The notes under the pieces are model-generated. The model saw only the letters and a program-made list of their open reading frames with translations, was not told the origin of the DNA and did no database searches. Positions 44,376-56,100 of a stretch of DNA of 64,000 bases are shown piece after piece; the stretch's first letter is position 1; the number at the start of each line of letters is the position of its first letter. A program made the translations under genes and the position numbers. The stretch comes from Marasmius tenuissimus (lineage: Eukaryota; Basidiomycota; Agaricomycetes; Agaricales; Marasmiaceae), in NCBI GenBank assembly GCA_029532415.1, contig JAQOTA010000036.1, positions 62,001 through 126,000 on the forward strand. The letters run 5' to 3'.

Positions 44376-46019
44376 CAACTAGTTGTGAGCATCGCTGTAA
44401 GGTTGCATCAGATTGGGAAAGCAGGTCAAGATAAGGAACTTGCCTGTCATTGTGGAACGATCCAAGAGAGACGTCATCCGGGACGTCCTCTACTCCTGCA
44501 GCTTTGGCAATGTCGTTGTCAACATCATTACCGAATAGAGAAGTCATATTGTTCATACCGTCATCAGATCCCCAGTCCATTTCTACATCTTCATCAGGAT
44601 CAGTGCTGTGAGCACGTTTAGAAGAAGTAGAAGAAGGACATCTGGCTCCTTCATCTTCCGAATCGTCCTCCAGAACTCGCTTGGACGAGGAACCAGGCTT
44701 TGAGATATGATCCTGGAGCGAACAATTGGCGGCGGACGTGACGATCTGTTCAAATGGTTTGAGATGCCACGCCGTCTTAGGGACACCAAGTCTGTCAGCA
44801 AGTGAACGTGCTTCACGTACATCATCAAATACTGACTCAGATGGCTTGAAGCCGGTGAAGGACTGCATGGCAGCCGGATTCTTTTTAACAGCAGGAGCGA
44901 CAGTGCTGTTACAAGACTTGTCCCAGTGACCAGTGAGGTGTGCTGGGGGCGGAGATCCTCTAGCACAGCTAGGAGGGGCACTGGCAATCTCGGCGCGCAA
45001 GGAGTTGCTGACTGCGTTCAACGCAATACGTTCCCTGCGGTCAGTGATCAAGGAGTAAGGACAGACAGGAGGAGGGGAAGCAACGACAGATGCGTAGGAC
45101 GCAAGATGGGAGTGACCATGAGACCAATTGTTACTGCTGTTACTGCTGGCGTTGCCGGGACCCTGGTGCTGGTTGATACCACTGCAGGTACCACGCTGCT
45201 GCTCTGGTTCGAAGAGGGGCGTTGCTGCTGCTGCTGTGGTGGGTGAGTGTTGGTCTGCTGCTGATACCCACACTACTGATGTTGCTGCTGCTGACTAAAC
45301 AATGGTTCACAATTACCAGCACGCTTCACTGCAGAGAGGCGGTTAGTGAGCTGAGGGTTCTGGCGTTCGTACTCGACCATGATAGTGTCATGGACTTTCG
45401 AAACGGTGATGTATTCTTCATCCTTGGGATCCCTGACATAGTCATGAAGGGATTTGGATGAGGCGGCATCCCATTCGGGAGCAATAGCGGCAATGAGCAA
45501 GAGTGACTTGATCAACTCGGGGAGAACCACTCCTACCTCGGAGAGTCGTTCGATGTAGGACTTGAACTTGGCGATGCCGGCTTGGGGATGAGAGGTGGTA
45601 AGCCTGAAAGAGACGAGTTTAACAAAGTCGCCATAGATGGCAGACAAAGTGGGCTCGCCGTAGGTGAGGTTCAGCTGTTCCCAAGCCTTCTGGGTGTTCA
45701 TGTCCTTGACCGGATCGAAGACTTCCTTGGTGGTCGTGATCTGGATAATCCCCATGAGCTGGAGATCTTCCTTATCCCATGCAAGACTCTTCTTTTGCCA
45801 TGCAGCATGCTCTTCAGGAGGGACAGTGTCACGAACAACGGGAGTAACCCCTGCGGGGCTAGTGACAGTGCCGAGGGGCATGGAGGGACGTGGTTCGTCA
45901 CCAGTGAGATGACCATAAAGACCCTGGGTCTTGCACACAGCTTCCATCTCGCTGGCGTAGGTCTGTTTGAAGTTGGTGCCGTCGAAGCGACCAGAGAAGT
46001 ATTTCTTAACGTCGAACAT
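42540..46019 (-). pseudogene. Element C gag-pol remnant
   Basis: Gag starts MFDVKKYFSGRFDGTNF, clearly a different subfamily from the gag of B (about half the linker residues differ). A TAG at 45275-45273 interrupts the Gln-rich part (CAG to TAG), then protease WLLDSGASSHF, zinc site, integrase and the Pro-rich linker follow. The frame runs past the break at 42540 into antisense LTR sequence and stops at 42406. Confidence 0.87.
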
Positions 46020-46304
46020 AGTAGTAAGAGGTTTAGATTTGGTGTTGGATCTAGAAAAGACAGCATCAGCATGCATCTAATCAACACAGGGAGCAGCCAT
46101 CAAGGCGCTATGCTCAATGAGGAGCATTGGATCTCTGAGATCCGATGTCGTCAAAGGACATACATCAATGCCATAGATCGAGCACTCAATTAAGAGGTTG
46201 ATGGCAACATGCAGGTCTAGCCTAGCCAGCCGATGACAGCAGCCTAGGGGCGCTTGTTGCTAACAGCAGCCTAAGGGCGCTCGTTATTGTAGTCGGGCTA
46301 ACCA

Positions 46305-46316
46305 GGGCCCATAACC
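46305..46316 (-). promoter_or_regulatory. Primer-binding site of element C
   Basis: GGTTATGGGCCC on the minus strand, immediately after the LTR. Same half-tRNA type site as in B and D. Confidence 0.6.
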
Positions 46317-46637
46317 TGATGAGCCGGCATGATGCCTAGCACAGAGGACTACAACATGGCTACACTACTACTTACCAGAGAGGAGTTTAGAGAGGTAGAG
46401 GCGAGACATAGAAGCTCAAGCACACTATAGATTCAGGTAGAGAACTATGAGCTTATATACATGTAAAGACAATAGAACTACCATATAAGGACGACAATAG
46501 AAATTGTACATATGAGCATAATGAACAATGAAGAATGGAACAATAGCGAATGCATTGTCCCGCATAATACAATGGCGGGAAGTATGAACTGGGACTTCAG
46601 ATATACCGGGATCTAATTATAGTCCACGGATTCAACA
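46317..46637 (-). repeat. 5' LTR of element C (321 bp)
   Basis: Reads TGTTGAATCCGTGG to CTCATCA on the minus strand. Same length as the 5' LTR of B. It forms the right outer end of the B/C composite, so both outer ends of the composite are 5' LTR ends. Confidence 0.85.
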
Positions 46638-46951
46638 GTTTCAATCTGGGTTAACCCCAATCATGTCTTTTCCTCTCCCTTGCAACTTGTCCTCTTAGTC
46701 TAGTAGAAGGACAGCTCAGTTCATGGTGCTGTTGGCAAAACCTTCAGCTACTGTCTGCTCTAGATCTGTTGCTCCCACACTCCTTCATCATATCTCTTTC
46801 CTATCCATCTATCCGACAGCATATAAAATCCCATATCTTATCTTATCCCTATCCAATCCGCATGATTCTAACAGAGTTGCTAGCCATTTCTCTAGGAGTT
46901 AAGAAGATCTTCCAACGCAAAGTTCGAAACTGAGCTATTCAACGTACATCG
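46638..46951. other. Flank between element C and the gypsy remnant
   Basis: No coding signal. AT-rich words such as ATCTTATCTTATCCC near 46833 recall the solo LTR at 37724-38103 in reverse, but similarity is too short to call. It may be leader or gag sequence of the gypsy element, decayed. Confidence 0.35.
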
Positions 46952-49900
46952 GTGGAATCTTTTATTCAGGAAATTGCCTCCGAGGAAGTTGAGAAAGTTG
47001 AGAAAGTGATTGGCCAGGAAGCGTTGTATGTGGTTCAAGTGTCTGACATGGACCTGGATGAACAGTTCAAAGTTCTGAAGGTCGCAGTTGGAGATTTGCC
47101 CGCCAGGGCGGTGGTTCAGAAGGACATTACCGAAGTGTTTTGACAAGATATAGAGTCGAGCGACCGCAGCAAGATCATTATTGTTGCAAGCACCTCGGAT
47201 GCACTGAGGTCGGTATATCCTAAAATCAACCAATCGGATGAGGTAAAAAGCATCTTGGATAGCGGGTTGCAGATCATTGCCATGGATATGATGGTCACTG
47301 TTGGGCTCGGTGTACATTGGGACCCAGACATGGTCATTCATATGCAGGGTGCAAATGGACAGTTGAAGAAGACAAGGGGACTGGCTCGTAATGTGCCTTT
47401 CCGCTTCGGCGACTTGACATTCTACTTGCAACTGCACATCTTAGATAGCGCACCGTACAAAGTGCTACTAGGACGGCCATTTGATGTATTAACAGAATCA
47501 CAAATTCACAACTATGCCGACAGGTATCAGGAATTGACCATCTGATGCCCTAACTCAGGACAGAGGTCAATGATTGGAACTTATCCGAGGGGACAGGGTA
47601 AGAAAATTGTGCCTCGGAAGACCGAGCACACCCTGAAAGACATGGGATGACCCTCGGAGGAACAGCAGTCTGCTGAAGAAACGGAAAGTGATAAGGAACA
47701 GCTTCAAGATAATAACTACTCTTTGGAGGAGGCTGGAAATTTTCACGATACCTTGATGAACTGATCCCAGATCAGGGAGAGGTGGCCATAGTACTCAAAG
47801 CGGATGAAGCTGGGCAAGTCCATATAACAAAAGTCAAGATTCCAGGCCAGAGAAAATTCGATGATAGAGAGCTTGCAGAAGCATTTATGCTGGCCTCTGA
47901 GCCAGAGGAAGCTGAAGCAGCAGAAATGCTTGATGTGTATGTCAACCAAACCATCGAGGATGGAAAGTGTGTATATAGTACTTGGCGTGAGAGTCTGGAT
48001 CAGGAACCTCCGAAGCGGACTGTCTCCTCGTACATGCAGAGGCCACTACCTGAGAGGAAAGGACCACCACCTTGGAAGATGGTGTCTCAGCCTAGTACTG
48101 TCCCTAGATCAAAGTACAAAGCTGTATTTTCAAAGAAATTCCCAAAGGAACTTGATAGACTACAAAGGTTCGAGATTAGAAAGCTCAGAGCCTGGAGAAA
48201 ACTTATGGACGTCTTAGATTTCATATCGGACTATGGACAAACAGAACTGATAGATGCTTTTGAACAAAACCTTGGGACTGACCCCTCCAAGACTGGATTC
48301 GAGGGCGAGCTAGTGAAGATCATTATTCAAGAGCTTGCGGCTCGGAAACAACGGGAATCCAAACCCGGCCAGCTACCTAACCTGTTTTTGATGTTACTTT
48401 TGGAACTCAGTGACTTAGGAAGGGTCTTTGAACAAATAAAAGAAATTAGAAAAGAGCATATGCAGTTTGAAGGGTGTCAGTTGGACAGTGAGGAATTGAC
48501 TGAGTTCGTGAGTAACGATACTCTACATCAGATTCTTGTCTATGTATGGTTGCGACATCCAGATAACAGTGCTGGAGTCGGAAAAGTGCTTCGGATGTTT
48601 GAAACCATGGATCAGATTTGCAAAGAAGGTGGCTCAGAGGCTGATGTTGCCGAGGTATTCTCGCAGTTTGAACCAGGCTCCAAAGATCTACAAATGGTGA
48701 AGTTGGTGTTTGGGAAATACAAACCAGTTGCCCTAAAGGTAAAACCTGTCAAGGCTCTGCTGCTGGGAGAGTTCAGAGTGGAAAGGAATATTGAGGGGGA
48801 TCCACTTGTGGACCTACCTGAGCTGCCTATTCACCCTCCTGAATTTCAACCAACAGGTCGATACACTGAAGAAAGAAAAGCCATCATAGACCAGAACCAT
48901 GCAGAAGAGTTTCTATGGAAAGAAGAGCATAAATTGATGCATTATCTTATGATGGTGCATGAGTCTGCATTTGCCTGGAGTCCAGAGGAAGGAGGATCGT
49001 TCAGAACCGACTTCTTCCCACCAGTCAAGTTTCCTGTTCTACCGCACACACCTTGGGTAGAGAGAAACATACCAATCCCACCCGGGATTTTCAAACAAGT
49101 ATGTGGCATTATTAAGGATAAGATTAATGCGGGGGTCTATGAACCTTCAAGTTCCTTGTATCGATCTAAATGGTTCTGTGTTCTTAAGAAGGACGGCAAG
49201 AGCCTCCGACTTGTGCATAGCTTGGAACCCTTGAACACTGTGACTATTCAGTATTCAGGCATTCCTCCAGCGATAGCAGAAGTGGCAGCAGGTTTCTCTG
49301 GACGGTTGTGCATTGGTCTCCTGGATATTTATGTGGGGTATGATGAACGCCTCATTGATGAAGATTCGAGAGACTTAACGACTTTCCAAATGCCCTTTGG
49401 ACCTCACAGACTAGTGAAATTACCTATGGGCTGGACAAACTTGGTACCCATATTTCACGATGATGTTACATACATTCTTAGGGATGAGATTCCTTATATT
49501 ACTAGACCTTATGTGGATGATGTGCCTATTAAAGGGCCTCCTACTCGTTACGAGATACCTGGGAAACCAGGGGAATATGAGACAATACCAGGAAATCCAG
49601 GAATTTGGAGGTTCATATGGGAACATTTCCAAAATGTGAATCGGATCTGTCAAAGAATGAAGCACTGCGGAGTCACTTTCTCAGGTACCAAAGTGTTCCT
49701 CTGTGTCTCCGAAGGAGATGTACTCAGACACAGATGTTCATATGAAGGAGAAAAGCCAATGGAAAAGTTTGCAAACACTATCCTTTCGTGGGACCCTCAT
49801 AAGTTCTGTGATAAGACAGATATTAAGTCCTTCTTGGGGACAGCAGTTCAGCTGAGGCAGTTTATTAAGGACTATGCTAAGATTGCTAGACCTCTGAATC

Positions 49901-52335
49901 GGTTGACTTCTCAGTCAGTTGTTTTTGAGATGGGTGAAGAAGAGTTTGAGGCTCTAGAAGTCTTGAAAGAAGCAATTCAGAAGGCCCCAGCGCTTTGACC
50001 CATTGATGTTGACAATCCAAACAGATTAGTATTGTCAGTCGACACTTCGTGGCAGGCTGTGGGTTTCATTCTATATCAAGTGGACCCAGACAACCTGAAG
50101 AAGAAGCATTACAACTGGTTTGGATCTATACCTCTCAATGAACGAGAGGCCAGGTTTTCACAGCCTAAAAGAGAACTATTCAGTTTGAAAATCGCCTTAC
50201 AGGCCACCTTCTACCAGACATATGGATGTCGATCATTAACAGTTGAAACGGATGCCAGCTATATTAAAGGAATGCTGGATAATCCGAGCTGTGGACCTAA
50301 TGCTACTATCAATAGATGGATTGAAGAGATTTGGAAGTACAAATTCAAGTTGGTACATGTCAAAGGAGCTACACATGGACTGGATGGATTATCTTGACCA
50401 CTGCCAGGAGGCATAGAAATGCCTCGGGGAAAGGAAGAAGAAGATGCGGCTTGGGATGAAGATGACGGAGAACCTGTTCCATTTGCTTTGGGGGAGGGAG
50501 AATCTTTGTTTTCCTATGACTTCAACAAGTATAAACATACTATCAATGCTCGAGAAGGGTATTTGTTCAAGCTGGCTACTTCAGAAGAGGATTTCTGAGA
50601 CGAGTTGCAAGCTGCAGAAGAAGATGCGCGTGTTTGGACTTGTCAGGTCCAGGATCATATGCGACAGTTTGGTTCGGAGGTGATGGAATGCTTTGGTAAT
50701 TACTGGGTAGTCCCTCCACAGCCAACACAAGAATGGATCGGTGAAAATCCGTACTCGGAGGATCATAGATCTGAATACGCAAAGAACCAAGATTATGAGC
50801 TTCTGAAGATTAGGAAGTACTTAGAAAACCCGCTTTTGAATTCGCTGCATATGCCTAAGTCGGCAAAGCAAAAGTTCATTGCAAAGTGTAGTTGTTGTGC
50901 TTTGTACGATGATAGGATGTATAAGTTGAATCTGGGCGGCACTGGTCAGCATAAGCTGATAGTGAGCAAAGAGAAAAGGGTGTGGATGATGTTGGCAGCT
51001 CATGATAAATGTGGGCATAAGGGTTTATATGCAACAATGGACCTCATAGACAAGAGGTTCTGGTGGCCTGATATCGAGGGAGATGTAGATTGGTTTATCA
51101 AGTCGTGCAAAACCTGCCAGGAACACACCATGACACTTCAGAAACTTCCTCCGACCTTGACTTATACACCGTGATTATTTCAAAAGATTCATATTGATGT
51201 TATGAAGATGACGCCTGCTAGCAATGGGTGTCAAAATATTATACATGGAAGATGTGCACTTAGTAGTTGGCCCGAAGCACGAGCGGTGAAAAGAGAATCA
51301 GCTCAGAGCATTGGGGAATGGCTATTTGAAGATATCATTTGTCGCTGGGGATGTCCTGAAGAAATAGTGTTGGACAATGCTCCTCAGATGACGAATGTGC
51401 TGAAGTGGGTAGAAGAGAAGTATGGTATATGAGGAATCAAAATCTTGCCATACAACTCACCTGCGAATGGAAAGATTGAGAGAGCACATCTAATTATAAG
51501 AGAAGCGTTAGTACAGGCTACTAATGATGATCTGAAGAAGTGGTGGTGGTTTTTGAAGCCAGTCCTGTGGGCTGACAGAGTAACGGCTCATCGAGGCCTT
51601 GGATGCTCACCCTACTTCTTAGTAACTGGTGTGGAACCAATACTACCATTGGATATAGTTGAGTCTACTTGGTTGGTAAGGACACCTGAACGCATTCTCA
51701 CTTATGGGGAGCTACTAGGCTTTCGAGCCGTGGCTTTGGCTAAACACTGAACCCATGTGGAGGAGATGATTACTAGGGTGGACATGAACAAGAGACAGGC
51801 ACTTCAGCAGTTTGAAAAGCAGCACCAGAACAGATTAAGGAATTATAATTTCGCTCCTGGAACGTTGGTACAGGTGCGAAACTCACCTATAGAAATGAGC
51901 TTGGATAGAAAGATGTATCCAAGATACCTAGGGCCCCTGATTGTGATAAGAAGGACCCGTGGAGGCTCGTACATCCTGGCACAAATAGATGGCACAGTCC
52001 TCCGAGGCAAGGTTGCTGTGTTCAGGGTATTGCCCCATGTCTCGCGATATAAACCTATAGACTTGCCAGAGAATATCCAAGAGTTGATAGACATTTCTAA
52101 AGAGAGATTGGACGAATTAATCGAGGAAGAAGAAGATGGTAGTAGGGATGGTATGGACTATGCCTTCCCTAACCTTCCATCTCTTCAAGGAGATTTTGAG
52201 ACCTATGAAGATGATGAAGTGCCTGATGTTGCTTCGGAGGCTGAAGAAGAAGAAGAACCTGCCTCAGAGGAGCCTAGAAAATCAAAACGAACAATGAGAC
52301 CGACAGAAAAGGTTGTGGCACAGGCTAATTTATGA
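46952..52335 (+). pseudogene. Ty3/gypsy pol remnant with in-frame TGA codons
   Basis: Aspartic protease (ILDSGLQIIAMD, APYKVLLGRPFD) lies in frame 2 up to a TGA at 47543. After a frame change before 47782 a single frame runs to 52335: RT (SKWFCVLKKDGKSLRLVHSL, FQMPFGPHRLVKLPMGW, RPYVDDV), RNase H (VDTSWQAVGFIL, VETDASYIKGML), integrase zinc domain (HDKCGH, CKTCQ), catalytic IHIDVM, LDNAP and NGKIER, then a chromodomain-like or GPY-like end and an acidic tail. Six internal stops (49996, 50395, 50596, 51172, 51430, 51748) are all TGA with no frameshift between them; the sites fit Arg by context. Gag and LTRs were not found. Confidence 0.87.
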
Positions 52336-52680
52336 ATGACCAACATGGCTAAGAGGATATTTGTACCCATCTAGGTTCTATTGTTGCAGATGCCCAAGTG
52401 GGGCTGAGCATGAGAGTTGATATGGTGATTGTGTGATCATGGAAAAATCGAAAAATTAAAAAGTGGATTTTTGGATGATTGCGAGAAAATTCTCAGGTGT
52501 CAAAATTGTGAGAATGATCTCACAATTGTGAGCCTTCTGGAGGGCCTAGGAATAAGTTAGCATTGGATTTGGACTCCGGCAGATGAGGGCTTTCTGTGGC
52601 TAGTACTTGTGTACCGTGGGAATTTCTGTGGTCTTAGATTGCTTCTGTAGGCCTAACTGTTGATCCTACCAAGGATCTAT
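52336..52680. other. Sequence between gypsy pol and element D
   Basis: No coding signal. It probably continues the gypsy 3' region. A short inverted pair (TTGTGAGAATGATCTCACAA near 52506) is present. Sequence at 52681-52685 is the left target-site duplication of element D. Confidence 0.35.
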
Positions 52681-52685
52681 AGTGG

Positions 52686-52943
52686 TGTTGAATCCGGACT
52701 ACCGGATATATGGACTGTTGTATCGGGCCGCATATATGCTTCAATCGTTTCACTATGATCTATGCTATTCCTAGTCACTCCTGTTATAGAAGATACAGCC
52801 ACCTCTGTATAGTATATAAGTAGCTCTGTATCTACATGCAATACCAGTACTTTTACTACTCTCGTTGCTGCCTCTAAGCCTATCTCCAGGTGAGCTAGTC
52901 TGTCCCATGCTGCCACTGCGTGGGCAGGACCTCTGCCTCAACA
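52686..52943 (+). repeat. 5' LTR of element D (258 bp)
   Basis: TGTTGAATCCGG to CTCAACA, with a TATATAAG box near 52813. Appears identical to the 3' LTR. Confidence 0.92.
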
Positions 52944-52955
52944 GGTTATGGGCCC
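52944..52955 (+). promoter_or_regulatory. Primer-binding site of element D
   Basis: GGTTATGGGCCC directly after the LTR, same as in the unrelated-LTR family 2; fits the anticodon arm of initiator tRNA-Met. Confidence 0.6.
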
Positions 52956-53139
52956 CGGTGCCCTATCGATGTGCCCTGCGATGGCAGCTCTCTAGGATGT
53001 GCACCTTTATTGTGTGCTGCCTATGATGATGCGCTATTGTGGTCGTTGCACTCGATAACCATCATGACTGCTTGATCGTTGTCGTGATGGGCAGACCGTT
53101 AACACCGGTTCTGGACCTGTGAAGTCAACATCTTGATTG

Positions 53140-56100
53140 ATGCTTGGCACTGATGGATCATGTCCTCAACAACGATCGATGGCTATTGCCGTTGACCGTG
53201 CAGTGATTTCTTTTATCATTGCCTATGATGATGAATCTATGCTGATCGTTGTTTTATTACTCCAGATCGCTATGGCTCCTGTTATGTCTACCCTTATCCC
53301 CACCGTTGAGGTCTTCAGCGGTGTCAACTGGCGAAAGTGGTCCAAGGGTCTTGGTACCTATGCCATGATCAACGAGTTCTACGACCATTATACCAACGAC
53401 GATCCTGAACCTGCTGAACCCGAAAAACCTAAAGAACCAGCAGAACCCAAGCCAACTACTCGCACCGTTACCATTCCTGCTCGTGAAGGTGGAGAAGCTA
53501 CTCGACGTACAGAGACAGTCTCCCCTACCGATGAGCAGATGCAGCAGTATGGCAGGGATCTTGAGCAGTATGCTAAGGATTTGGAAAGGTACGAAAAGGA
53601 TTATCTCAGGTACGAGAAGGACCATCGACGTTGGAAGAAGTATGAATTCAAGGCCATGGGTGCACTACGTGCCACCACAACCATTGCCGTGCAGAGTATT
53701 ATTGAGGATGATGATACGGCTTGGGGCGCTTGGGACAAGATCAAGGCTCGTTATGGTCAACAGACTTCTGTTTCTGTTTGGGCTGACTTCAAGTCGGTCA
53801 TGGAGTTTCGTTTGTCCGGTGGTAACCCCGTTCCTGAGATTGCCAGACTTGAACTTCTATTCGGCCAACTCTCTGAAGCTCAGATCGAACTCCCTACCCT
53901 CGTTAGAGCCATGCTCCTCCTCTCTATCATTCCACAATCATGGGCCAACGCTCGTGAATTTGCTACCAATGGTAACTCGCCAGCTGAACTTACTTTCGAA
54001 GTGGCTCGTGATGCTGTCATTAACCACTACGAATCCCGCAAACCCGCTCCTCTTGTGTCGTGCATTTCTTCTGTCAAGAAGAAGGACAAGGACCCGAAGT
54101 TTAACCAACAGTCTAATCCTCCTTCGTCGACGTCTAACAATAACAACCAGTCTAAGAACGACAACGACCAGAAGAAGAAGAACAATCGACGTGGCAGGAA
54201 GAAGAAGGGTGATTCTCAGGACAACAAGGGTGACTCCTCTCACAAGGGTCATTCTCATATCGCTTCCCTTTCTCATTTGTCCATCTCATCACCACCCATC
54301 GTTCCTGATACTCCATCTGTCGTACATCCCGCGGACCGATCCCGGGATCCACTCCACATGCAGCGTTTCTCCGGTGCTACCTCTGGTGGTACTGTTTTTG
54401 AGAATGCTCAGGCTGCTCGCAGTCTTGCCGATCGTCTTGGTGTTCCCAAGTATGCCCACGTCCTTGAACCTATGGAACAGGAATATGCGGCTGCTTCCTC
54501 TTCCTCCCTCAAGCATCGTATTGATGGTCCCTTCTCCACCGCTCCACCTGCAAAGCGTGCTAAGAGCGTTGAGAAGGTTTACGACCTCTATGATTCTTTC
54601 TACGAAGACTCCGACTCTGAGCGTGAGGATCGTATCGCGTTGAACGCTGTAAACGATTCTTTGCGTACAGAGATTGCGAGTGGAAGTGCCATGGACGTTG
54701 ACAGCGAGATCGCAGATGCCGCTGGTTTTTCCGACGATGTTGAGTACGATTCAGTCTCCATTGGATCTGAGGAATCTGACGATGACAGGCAAGTGCCTTA
54801 TCTCAGTCTTTCTTCTAACACTGATACGAACCTACAGTGCGCTGCTTTATTAGCCGCCTCTAAACGTAGTAGTTCGGATATCGTGTCCCGTATGAAATTT
54901 GCGCAATTTATTGGTGATCACTTTGCCACATGTGCCAATTGTAAGGGAAAGAAGGCGACTGGAAACTCGCAAGAGTGGATCGTCGATTCAGGTGCTTCAT
55001 CGCACTTTACTTATGATCTCGAAGATTTTGCCGAGTACAAACCCATGAACAATGGACCGCAGCTAAACACTGCACAGAAGGACAACCCTATCCAAATCAA
55101 AGGAAAAGGGACTGTGTTCATCTCTCATTCTGTTGAAGGATCTGACGGTCGTATGGAGGAACGCATTACGCGACTCTATCCTGTCTATTATGTTCCACTT
55201 CTGTCAATTCGACTTCTCTCGCTTGGAGAATTCTTGCAAGGTGGTCTGCAAGTACGCGGATCGTCTAGCAAATTGGCTTTTTATCAAAAGGGTCGACGCC
55301 AGTCATTGGTATCTTACCCGCTTATGCCTGGTCAAACCATTTATTGGGTTAGCTCGCAGAAAGCCTCTGCTCGTAGCTTAATGGCCAAGTCAACGATGGA
55401 TAAAGTTGACTACAAGGTTCTACACAGACGTTTTGGACATTGTTCAGACAAGGCTCTGGATAAAGCTCGGAAGCATACTAAGAACTTCCCAGAATTCGAC
55501 TGAAAACTGAAGAAAACCCGGTTATGCCGAGGATGTGCAGAAGGAAAGATGCACTCCAGATCGTTCCCTGACTCTACTACCCGTGCCTTGAAACCCTTCG
55601 AGAAAATCCACTCTGACCTCAAACAATTCCCCACTGAGTCGTACCACAAATACAAATGGTATATGTCATTTGTCGACGACTGTACTTCACATGGCTGGAC
55701 AATGCTCATGCGACGCAAATCTGACTCTGTCAAGATGCTCCGTGACTTTATTGCTATGGTAAAGGTACAATTTGGTGTTGATATTAAGGAATGGATGTCC
55801 GATGGAGGGGGAGAGTACAAATTGGATGCCTTCGATGATGTACTGAAGGAGCACGGTATCAAAATTCTGACCAGCATTCCATATACGCCGGAACAGAATG
55901 GTCGTGCAGAACGGTTCAATCGGACCATTGTCGAAAAAGCTCAAGCTCTTCGCTTTGATGCTTGTCTTCCACCTTCTTGGTGGGAATTCTGTGTGTTGCA
56001 CGCCGTTGCACTTCACAATCGGACGCCGTCCCAGCGTTTACGTTGGTTGACCCCGCATGAGAAGTTGCATGGCAGTGCACCGGATGTTTCGGATCTTCGA

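Larger units (their letters stand above)
42540..46637 (-). mobile_element. Copia family-2 element C, minus strand, truncated
   Basis: On the minus strand: LTR (46637-46317), primer-binding site (46316-46305), gag (from 46019), protease, integrase and the start of the RT linker, ending abruptly at 42540 inside DLENK. RT, RNase H and the 3' LTR are missing. The abutting sequence is the 3' LTR of B in the other orientation. Confidence 0.88.

Noticed and set aside
30962..46637. Repeat-induced point mutation (RIP) of Neurospora type
   Set aside because: Changes between copies fall at CpG, not preferentially at CpA, and the B and C arms are unmutated relative to each other.
35824..46642. Target-site duplication around the B/C composite
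   Set aside because: GGCTC and GTTTC do not match, so a simple single insertion is not supported.
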